DNA of 64,000 nt, from positions 11,559,501 through 11,623,500 of the forward strand of contig NZ_AP028461.1 in NCBI RefSeq assembly GCF_033097365.1, given 5' to 3'. Origin of the DNA: Actinoplanes sichuanensis (lineage in GTDB: Bacteria > Actinomycetota > Actinomycetes > Mycobacteriales > Micromonosporaceae). The translations under genes were made by a program, and so were the position numbers. Position 1 is the stretch's first letter. Each line of letters starts with the position of its first letter. Under the pieces are notes generated by a model. That model made no database searches. It was not told the DNA's origin and saw only the letters and a program-made list of their open reading frames with translations. This document shows positions 1 to 6,035 of this stretch, one piece after another.

Positions 1-594
1 GAGATCCACGACGTGCTGGCCCAGGGACTCACCGGCATCGTCACCCAGCTGGAGGCGGCCGAGGCTCACCCCGGCGACCGCGACCGGCACCTGGCCGCCG
101 CGAAACGTCTCGCCCGGGAGAGCCTGGCCGAGGCCCGTCGCTCGGTGCAGGCGCTACGGCCCCAGCATCTGGACGCGGCCCGCCTGCCGGAGGCCATCGG
201 CGAGGTGCTGACGAGCTGGTCCGAGCTGCACGGTGTCCGCGCCGACCTGACCACCACCGGGATGGCCCGGCCGCTGCTGCCGGAGATCGAGACGACCCTG
301 CTGCGTACCGCCCAGGAGGCTCTCGCGAACGTGGCCAAGCACGCCGCCGCCGGCCGGGTCGGTCTGACGCTGTCCTACATGGAGGACGTGGTGACGCTCG
401 ACGTCCGCGACGACGGGGCCGGCTTCGACCCGGACGCCCCCCGCGAGGTGACCGACGAGGGTGGATACGGTCTGCGCGCCATGCGGGAACGCCTCACCCG
501 GGTCGCCGGCACCCTCGAGGTCGAGTCCGAACCCGGTGGCGGCACCGCCGTCTCCGCCTGCGTACCGGCACTGGCCCTAGGAGGGACCGCATGA
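1..594 (+). CDS. NarL-type sensor histidine kinase, C-terminal part (5' truncated by window edge)
   Basis: The reading frame is open from base 1, so the N-terminal sensor and membrane part lies outside the window. The first visible residues, EIHDVLAQGL, are the HisKA_3 dimerisation helix with the phospho-accepting His at visible residue 3. The catalytic ATPase domain follows: an N box (QEALANVAKHA), a G1 box (DDGAGF) and a G2 box (GYGLRAMRERL). This is the fold of NarL/DesK-type kinases that phosphorylate a LuxR-type response regulator. The stop overlaps the next gene in an ATGA, so kinase and regulator are translationally coupled and form one two-component system. The signal sensed cannot be read from what is visible. 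Confidence 0.93.
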   Translation, partial: EIHDVLAQGLTGIVTQLEAAEAHPGDRDRHLAAAKRLARESLAEARRSVQALRPQHLDAARLPEAIGEVLTSWSELHGVRADLTTTGMARPLLPEIETTLLRTAQEALANVAKHAAAGRVGLTLSYMEDVVTLDVRDDGAGFDPDAPREVTDEGGYGLRAMRERLTRVAGTLEVESEPGGGTAVSACVPALALGGTA

Positions 595-1217
595 TCAGGG
601 TCGTCATCGTGGACGATCACCCGGTGGTCCGGGACGGCCTGCGCGGCATGTTCGCCGGCGACGACAGGTTCACCGTGCTCGGCGAGGCGGGCGACGGCCG
701 GGAGGCCCTGGCGGTCACCGAGGCGCTCACCCCGGACGTGGTCCTGATGGACCTGCGGATGCCGGTGATGGACGGCGTCACCACGATCCGGGAGCTGAAG
801 GCCCGCGGCTCGGCCGCCCGCGTCCTGGTGCTGACCACCTACGACACCGACAGCGACGTGCTACCCGCGATCAAGGCCGGTGCCACCGGGTACCTGCTCA
901 AGGACACCCCGCGTGAGGAACTGTTCCGCGCCGTCGTGGCCGCCCACCGCGGGGAGTCGGTGCTCTCCCCGGCGGTCGCCGGCCGGCTCATGGGTCGGCT
1001 CCGGTCACCGGCCAAGGAGCCGCTCAGTCAGCGCGAGATCGAGGTGCTCACCCTGATCGCCCGCGGCTGCTCCAACCGGGAGACCGCGAAACGCCTCTTC
1101 ATCAGCGAGGCCACGGTCAAGACCCACCTGCTGCACGCCTACGCCAAACTCGGCGTCCGGGACCGGGCCGCGGCCGTCGCCACCGCCATCGAGCAGGGCC
1201 TGATCCGCCGCGACTAG
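591..1217 (+). CDS. NarL/LuxR-family response regulator
   Basis: A 208-residue two-domain regulator. The receiver domain covers residues 1-120, with the acidic pair D8-D9, the phosphorylation site D54 in VVLMDLRMPVMDG and the conserved Lys in GYLLKDTP. A LuxR-type helix-turn-helix fills about residues 140-205 (LSQREIEVLTLIARG, then NRETAKRLFISEATVKTHL). It starts inside the kinase stop (ATGA), so the partner is the kinase just upstream. It ends in a TAG whose first two bases overlap the opposite-strand stop of the monooxygenase. Target genes are unknown. Confidence 0.95.
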   Translation: MIRVVIVDDHPVVRDGLRGMFAGDDRFTVLGEAGDGREALAVTEALTPDVVLMDLRMPVMDGVTTIRELKARGSAARVLVLTTYDTDSDVLPAIKAGATGYLLKDTPREELFRAVVAAHRGESVLSPAVAGRLMGRLRSPAKEPLSQREIEVLTLIARGCSNRETAKRLFISEATVKTHLLHAYAKLGVRDRAAAVATAIEQGLIRRD

Positions 1218-2323
1218 GGGCGCCAACTGAGGATCGGGTCCATCTGGCGCAGCACGGTGTCCGGCCCGAAACGGCCGGCCAGCGACATGGCGGTGTTGCG
1301 GAGAAACGCGGCGACCGGGTTGCTCAGGCCGGCGACGCGGCCGATCCGCCGCGAGGCACGGGCGATCTCGGTGGTACGGGCCACCCGCGCCGCCGAATAA
1401 CCGGGCAGATCCTCCGCGTGCCGGGCCAGCACCAGCGCGTCCTCCAGGGCCTGGCAGGCGCCCTGCCCCAGGTTGGGTGTCATGGCGTGGGCGGCGTCGC
1501 CGAGCAGCGCCACCCGACCGGAGTGGAACCGGGGCAGCGACTCGTCGAGACATCTGATGTCGGTGCGGACCGCCTCGGTGGCCGACCTGATCAGCGACGG
1601 GATCGGCTCGTGCCAGGTGCCGAAGAGACGCAGCATCTCGTCGATCTCCGCGGGTGCCCGGGCGCCGGCCGGGGCGGGCGCGGTCGCGTAGGCGTAGACC
1701 CGTCCGTCGCCGAGCAGCGCCACCCCGAACACCTTGCCGTCACCCCAGGTCTCGGCGGGTCGGACGGTGCCACCCGGATGCGGGACGACGATCCGCCAAC
1801 TCGTCACGCCCGTGTACACCGGCCCGGGATGAGCCGGGAACAGCTTCGCCCGTACCGCTGAATGCAGTCCGTCGGCCGCGACCACCAGATCGGCGGTGAC
1901 CGGCCCGCCCGCGGTGACCACCTCACCGGTCGCCGGGTCGACGTCGTCGGCCGGCTCGCCCAGCCGGATCGTGCCGGGTTCGAGAGCGTCGGCGAGCGTC
2001 TCCATCAGGGTGGCCCGGTGCACGATGATCACCGGCTCGCCGTAGCGTTCGGCGGCTTTCGTGGCGTCGGTCCGGGTGATCCATCGCCCGTCCGGACGCT
2101 GGATGCCGGCCGCCCCCTGGAGGCCGGACAGCTCCCGGATCCGTCCGCCGACACCGAGGGCGTCCAGGACCCGCAACGCGTTCGGGGCGACGGCCAGACC
2201 GGCGCCCACCGGTTCGAGGGCGGCGGCCCGCTCCAGCACCGTCACGTCCCAATCCCGTCGGCGTAACGCCACCGCGGTGGCGAGCCCGCCGATTCCGGCT
2301 CCGATCACGACTGCGTACGGCAT
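1214..2323 (-). CDS. FAD-dependent aromatic-type monooxygenase
   Basis: A 369-residue single-domain flavoprotein of the p-hydroxybenzoate hydroxylase family. It shows the dinucleotide-binding motif GAGIGG (residues 8-13), the DG motif (AADGLHSAVRAK, 149-160) and the GD motif (VALLGDAAHAMTPNLGQGA, 271-289), which contact FAD and NAD(P)H. The ATG at 2323 gives the family N-terminus; the open frame continues upstream but has no family sequence there. It is divergent from an AraC regulator with only 45 bp between the two starts, so that regulator is the obvious candidate controller. The substrate cannot be predicted; salicylate-like aromatics, polyketide tailoring and antibiotic inactivation are all possible. 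Confidence 0.88.
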   Translation of the reverse strand: MPYAVVIGAGIGGLATAVALRRRDWDVTVLERAAALEPVGAGLAVAPNALRVLDALGVGGRIRELSGLQGAAGIQRPDGRWITRTDATKAAERYGEPVIIVHRATLMETLADALEPGTIRLGEPADDVDPATGEVVTAGGPVTADLVVAADGLHSAVRAKLFPAHPGPVYTGVTSWRIVVPHPGGTVRPAETWGDGKVFGVALLGDGRVYAYATAPAPAGARAPAEIDEMLRLFGTWHEPIPSLIRSATEAVRTDIRCLDESLPRFHSGRVALLGDAAHAMTPNLGQGACQALEDALVLARHAEDLPGYSAARVARTTEIARASRRIGRVAGLSNPVAAFLRNTAMSLAGRFGPDTVLRQMDPILSWRP

Positions 2324-2368
2324 CCCCGAATCGTCGCACTCGACGGTGACTCCGGGCAGACTCGGGGG

Positions 2369-3160
2369 ATGGACGAGTACGCGCACGCCCGCCCGGCCCC
2401 GGTGCTGCGCCCGCACGTCGCGTTCTACTCCGGCTACCGGCAGCGCGGTCTCGCCCCGGCCACTCACCGGGGCCTGCCGTCGCCCTATCTCACACTGATC
2501 TTCACGCTGGACGATCCTCTGGTCATCGCCGCCCATCCCGATCCGGGACAGGCTCCCGGGCGGTACCGTGCGCTCCTCGGCGGCTTGCACCTCACCCCGG
2601 CCCTGATCAGCCACGACGGCAGCCAGTCCGGAGTGCAGGTGGCGGTCCGGCCGGAAGGCTGCCGGGCACTGCTCGGGCGGCCCGCCGCGGAAGTGGCGAA
2701 CCTCGACGTGGACGCCGCCGCCGTCTTCGGTCGGGTGTTCGTCGAGGAGGTCCGGGAACGGCTGTCCGAGGCGCCGGACTGGCCGGCCCGATTCGCCGTC
2801 CTCGACCGGGCGCTCGGCGGGCGGCTGCGCGACAGCACCGGCCCGGAGCTCGTGACGCACGCGTTCCACCTGGTCAGCGACGGTGTGCCGGTCGCTGAGG
2901 CGGCCGAGCGGATCGGCTGGAGCGGACGTCATCTGACCGACCGGTTCCGCGCCGAACTCGGCATCCGGCCCAAGGAGGCCGCCCGGATCGCCCGATTCGA
3001 CCGGGCTCGCCGTGCGGTCCGGCCCGGTGTCCGGCTCGCCGACGTGGCCGCCGCGCACGGCTATGCCGACCAGTCCCACCTGGTCCGCGACTTCCAGGCG
3101 TTCGCCGGCTGCGCCCCGTCGCGCTGGCTGGCCGACGAGTTCGGTTTCGTCCAGGCCTGA
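2369..3160 (+). CDS. AraC-family transcriptional regulator
   Basis: 263 residues. The C-terminal third (about 170-260) carries the two helix-turn-helix units of AraC/XylS proteins: SDGVPVAEAAERIGWSGRHL and LADVAAAHGYADQSHLVRDF. The N-terminal part has the HVAFYSGYRQRG-type start seen in DUF6597-like sensor domains that precede AraC DNA-binding domains in actinobacteria; this assignment is inferred from general resemblance. It is transcribed away from the FAD monooxygenase and probably regulates it and itself. The last nine codons and the stop lie inside the first copy of a 43-bp tandem repeat, so the extreme C-terminus (ADEFGFVQA) is repeat-encoded. Confidence 0.9.
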   Translation: MDEYAHARPAPVLRPHVAFYSGYRQRGLAPATHRGLPSPYLTLIFTLDDPLVIAAHPDPGQAPGRYRALLGGLHLTPALISHDGSQSGVQVAVRPEGCRALLGRPAAEVANLDVDAAAVFGRVFVEEVRERLSEAPDWPARFAVLDRALGGRLRDSTGPELVTHAFHLVSDGVPVAEAAERIGWSGRHLTDRFRAELGIRPKEAARIARFDRARRAVRPGVRLADVAAAHGYADQSHLVRDFQAFAGCAPSRWLADEFGFVQA

Positions 3161-3310
3161 TCCGCGGCCGTCCGCCGACGAGTTCGGTTTCGTCCAGGCC
3201 TGATCCGCGGCCGTCCGCCGACGAGTTCGGTTTCGTCCAGGCCTGATCCGCGGCCGTCCGCCGACGAGTTCGGTTTTCTCCAAGCCTGATCCGCCGCCGC
3301 CCGCCGACGA
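3131..3310 (+). repeat. 43-bp direct tandem repeat, four copies plus a fragment, straddling the araC stop
   Basis: Copies are 3131-3173, 3174-3216, 3217-3259 and 3260-3302, followed by 8 bp of a fifth. Copies 1-3 are identical; copy 4 has several substitutions. Copy 1 contains the final codons and TGA of the AraC-family gene; the others fill the gap before the VOC gene. The unit is not a multiple of three, so each copy presents the same terminal peptide and stop in a different frame. Copy number is likely to vary between strains. Confidence 0.97.
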
Positions 3311-3317
3311 TGGGGTC

Positions 3318-3725
3318 ATGACCGACAAGACGACCCCGCCACCGCAGGTGTGGCCGACGTTGCGGGCCACCGACGCCCGTGCCCTGATCAGCTTCCTGTC
3401 CGACGCGTTCGGATTCGTCGCGACGGCCGTCCACGGCGAGGGCGATCGCGTCGCGCACGCCGAACTCCGCTGGCCCCTCGGCGGCGGCATCATGCTCGGC
3501 TCGACCCGCGACGACCCGGACGACCCGTGGAACCTCAAACCGGGAACGTTCGGCGCCTACGTCGTCGCCGACGACATCGAGGCGTTGCACGCCCGCGCGG
3601 CCGCCGCCGGGGCCGAGATCATCCGCGAGCCCTTCACCACCGACTACGGATCACACGATTTCACGGCGCGCGATCCCGAGGGCAACCTCTGGCATTTCGG
3701 TACATACCGCGGAGAAAACCTTTGA
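3318..3725 (+). CDS. VOC (glyoxalase/bleomycin-resistance fold) family protein
   Basis: 135 residues with the paired beta-alpha-beta-beta-beta modules of the vicinal oxygen chelate fold. The start (WPTLRATDARALISFLSDAF), the middle (GTFGAYVVADDIEALHARA) and the ending (HDFTARDPEGNLWHFGTY) are typical of PhnB/YdcF-like members; the final Glu-Gly-Asn-Leu-Trp is the family C-terminal signature. Members bind metals or small hydrophobic ligands, so function cannot be fixed. The ATG lies 15 bp after the last full 43-bp repeat and has a short G run upstream but no clear ribosome site. It may be co-transcribed with the AraC regulator. Confidence 0.88.
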   Translation: MTDKTTPPPQVWPTLRATDARALISFLSDAFGFVATAVHGEGDRVAHAELRWPLGGGIMLGSTRDDPDDPWNLKPGTFGAYVVADDIEALHARAAAAGAEIIREPFTTDYGSHDFTARDPEGNLWHFGTYRGENL

Positions 3726-3815
3726 TTCGGTACGGCTGTCCAAAGTCCCGTGGCTGTCCCCGCGAGGCGGGCGACACTCCCGCCCACCAAGGCGCCTCTC
3801 GGGCGGAAGCCGTTG

Positions 3816-3852
3816 GTCACCGCTGTCCCAGGCCCGCTGAGACAGCGGTGAC
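3816..3852. terminator. Inverted repeat between convergent genes, probable bidirectional terminator
   Basis: Perfect 12-bp arms (GTCACCGCTGTC at 3816-3827 and its complement at 3841-3852) with a 13-nt loop. It sits between the VOC gene (+) and the hypothetical gene (-). There is no T tract, as is common in high-G+C actinobacteria. Confidence 0.7.
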
Positions 3853-3860
3853 GACCCCAT

Positions 3861-4364
3861 TCAGCGGGCCAGGGCCTTGGCCAGCTGGTCGCGGAACGTA
3901 CGCTCGCTCTCGGTGACCGTTTCGCCGCCGATGCCGAGGACACCGCCGGTGGAGGCCGCGCCCACCACCTCGTCGGCGATCTCCACGAGCCAGTGCTTGT
4001 AGGTCTCGGCGTCGGCCGGGGACGCCTTCGCGGCCAGCAGCGCCGCCACCTCTCCGGCCCGGGCGACGACGTCCGCCGCGTACCCGGCCGGGTCGCCCGG
4101 CTGGATCACCGGCGGCTCCTCGCCGATCTCCGGGTCACCGGCCTCGGCGACCGCGGCCGTGGCGACCGCCGCGACCAGCGGGCTCGCCGACGACCGGGCG
4201 TCCGAGATCCGGTCCAGCCCGGCCGCGCTCTCGGCCCGGGTCTTGCGCGCGCTGTCCGGGCTGGCGGCACTGGCGGCGGTCAGCACCGACTGCGGCAGGC
4301 CGGTGAGCAGCCCCCATTCGGCGTCGGTGAACCCCAGTTCGGCATAGAGCGGTCGATCCGTCAC
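3861..4364 (-). CDS. Conserved hypothetical soluble protein
   Basis: 167 residues, GTG start preceded by an AGAAAGGGAAAA ribosome site. No signal peptide or membrane segment is seen. The N-terminus (ELGFTDAEWGLLTGLPQSV) is followed by a long Ala-rich helical stretch, an acidic linker (EIGEEPPVIQPGD) and a helix-rich C-terminus ending with a Gly-rich turn (GGVLGIGGETVTESE). The overall pattern is that of small all-helical actinobacterial proteins of unknown function, and I recognise no family. It is divergent from the HXXEE gene remnant. Confidence 0.75.
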   Translation of the reverse strand: MTDRPLYAELGFTDAEWGLLTGLPQSVLTAASAASPDSARKTRAESAAGLDRISDARSSASPLVAAVATAAVAEAGDPEIGEEPPVIQPGDPAGYAADVVARAGEVAALLAAKASPADAETYKHWLVEIADEVVGAASTGGVLGIGGETVTESERTFRDQLAKALAR

Positions 4365-4468
4365 GCGCTTTTCCCTTTCTTCCGGTCGGCCGGCCGAGGC
4401 AACCGGCGGCCGTCAGCATTCTTACCTACCCCTTTCCGTCGTCGTTGCATCCTGTGACGATCACTGGC

Positions 4469-4767
4469 ATGTCCCGACGGCTGGTCTGTTACGGACTCTT
4501 CCTCACCTGGGCGACCCACGACGTGGAGGAGGTGCTGACCGCGACCTGGTGTTCGGGTGGCACGGGGTGGTCCATGTCGGACAGGCGTTGCTGGTGCGCG
4601 GCTACGTCCCCGGCCTGGTGACGGCGGTCGTGCTGGTCGTGCCGTACGCGATCCTCACCCGGCGTCACCTCCGTCCGGCCCCGGTCCCCACCCGCACCGT
4701 CGTCGTGGTGGCGGTGGCCGCCGTGGCCCTGACCGTCCTGGCCCAGGTCTTGTCCCGCCGGCTTTGA
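4469..4767 (+). pseudogene. Remnant of an HXXEE-motif membrane protein gene (internal deletion and frameshift)
   Basis: The frame starting at the ATG at 4469 encodes about 25 residues ending in the family signature HDVEE (LTWATHDVEEVLT). After that it reads nonsense to a TGA at 4619. The next frame, from about 4549, encodes the C-terminal half of the same family: WHGVVHVGQALLVRGYVPGL, then a hydrophobic helix and an Arg-rich end at 4767. HXXEE proteins normally have a connecting region of several dozen residues between these parts. Here it is absent and the two halves are out of frame. A deletion with a frameshift explains this best. A sequencing error could explain the frame change but not the missing middle. 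Confidence 0.7.
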
Positions 4768-4771
4768 CGGC

Positions 4772-4793
4772 CCGCCGGGTTTCAGCCCGGCGG
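4772..4793. terminator. Hairpin after the HXXEE remnant
   Basis: Arms CCGCCGGG (4772-4779) and CCCGGCGG (4786-4793) with a 6-nt loop, just after the remnant's last stop and facing the minus-strand methyltransferase gene. There is no strong T tract. Confidence 0.6.
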
Positions 4794-4882
4794 TCGCGTT
4801 TCGGTCGTGAGCCGCAGCCCCCTCGCGGTGTGCCGGCGGGACGCCGTAGGTGCGGTCGGTGGGCGGCGCACGGCGTACCGGA

Positions 4883-5938
4883 TCAGGGTCTTGCCTCGAA
4901 GACGTTGTTGAACGGGGTTTCGGCGACGCGCCGGAAGCGGGTGAAGCCCGCGTCGGTGACCAGGCGGCGGATCGGTTCCTCGCCGGCCTGGGCGCCCAGT
5001 GAATAGCCACCGTCCTGGGAGAGGGCGCTCGGCACGCACAGGAACGCGGAGAACGAGTAGTAGACCCGCCCGACCGGGTTGAGGTTGTCGGTGACCGTCG
5101 CGCCGGCCGCCGGTTCGACGATCATCCAGGCGCCGTCCGGGGTGAGCTGCGAATGGACGTGCCGGGCCGCGCCGAGCGGATCACCCATGTCGTGCAGCGC
5201 GTCGAAAGTGGTGACCAGGGAGTACGGCCCGCCGCCGAAGCCCTGCGCCCCGGCGTTCTCGAAGCTGACCCGACCGTCGAGACCGGCGTCGGCGGCCCGT
5301 TTGCGGGCCTGGTCGACCGACCCGTGATGGCGGTCCGAACCGGTGAAGACCGACTTCGGATACGCCCGCGCCATCAGCACCGTCGACGCCCCGTGCCCGC
5401 AGCCGACGTCGGCGACCCGCGCCCCGGCCTCCAGTCGCTCGACGACACCGTCGAGGGCGGGCAGCCACTCGGCGATCAGGTGCGCGCTGTATCCGGGCCG
5501 GAAGAACCGCTCACACCCGGTGAACACGTCCTCGTCGTGCTCACCCCAGCCGAGGCCCTCGCCGGTCCGGAACGCCGCGACGATCCGCGGTTCGGCCCGG
5601 AGCGCGCCGAGCGCCAACTGGAACGCGCCGGGCGCGAAGATCGGCCCGTCCGGGTCGGTGAGCGCGAACGCCTGCTCCGGAGTGAGCGAGTAGCGACCGG
5701 TCGGCGCGTCGTACTCGACGTAGCCGCCGGCCGCCTGCCCACGCAGCCACTCCTCGACGTAGCGGGCCGCCGTCCCGGTGCGTTCGGCCAGTTCCTCGGG
5801 CAGGGCTGGGGCCTCGGCCAGGGCACGGTAGAGGCCGAGCCGGTCGCCGATCACGATGCCGCCGGCGGCCATGGTGGCGCCCAGATCCCCGACGAATCTG
5901 TGCACGAATTCCATCAGTTTCGCTTCGTTGACTGTCAT
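4883..5938 (-). CDS. Class I SAM-dependent methyltransferase with winged-helix N-terminus
   Basis: 351 residues. The N-terminal 90 residues form a winged-helix dimerisation-like domain (LPEELAERTGTAARYVEEWL). A Rossmann methyltransferase domain follows, with SAM motif I VADVGCGHGAS at about 175-185, an acidic motif II region (VFTGSDRHH) and the motif around LVTTFDALHDMGDP. The length and layout match the Rv2258c-type actinobacterial methyltransferases, whose physiological substrates are not established. The ATG follows an AGAGAGG ribosome site. It is divergent from the large LuxR-type regulator, 97 bp apart. Confidence 0.88.
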   Translation of the reverse strand: MTVNEAKLMEFVHRFVGDLGATMAAGGIVIGDRLGLYRALAEAPALPEELAERTGTAARYVEEWLRGQAAGGYVEYDAPTGRYSLTPEQAFALTDPDGPIFAPGAFQLALGALRAEPRIVAAFRTGEGLGWGEHDEDVFTGCERFFRPGYSAHLIAEWLPALDGVVERLEAGARVADVGCGHGASTVLMARAYPKSVFTGSDRHHGSVDQARKRAADAGLDGRVSFENAGAQGFGGGPYSLVTTFDALHDMGDPLGAARHVHSQLTPDGAWMIVEPAAGATVTDNLNPVGRVYYSFSAFLCVPSALSQDGGYSLGAQAGEEPIRRLVTDAGFTRFRRVAETPFNNVFEARP

Positions 5939-5985
5939 GCCTCTCTTTCTAGAAGGGGTACGGCCGTCCGGAATCGGTGTCGGCT

Positions 5986-6028
5986 ACCTAGCTCGACGGC
6001 CGGGGATACCTAGACCGGCACCTAGACT
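5986..6028 (+). promoter_or_regulatory. Promoter of the ATPase-LuxR regulator with three ACCTAG repeats
   Basis: A TAGACT -10 hexamer at 6023-6028 lies 7 nt before the ATG at 6036, which fits leaderless transcription. ACCTAG occurs at 5986, 6008 and 6020, spaced by 22 and 12 bp (about two and one helical turns), and could be a binding-site array; the last copy overlaps the -10. Confidence 0.55.
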
Positions 6029-6035
6029 CCGCGGC

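Noticed and set aside
2324..3538. A long minus-strand extension upstream of the first FAD monooxygenase.
   Set aside because: It is antisense to the AraC gene and the 43-bp repeats; the flavin-binding N-terminus starts at 2323.
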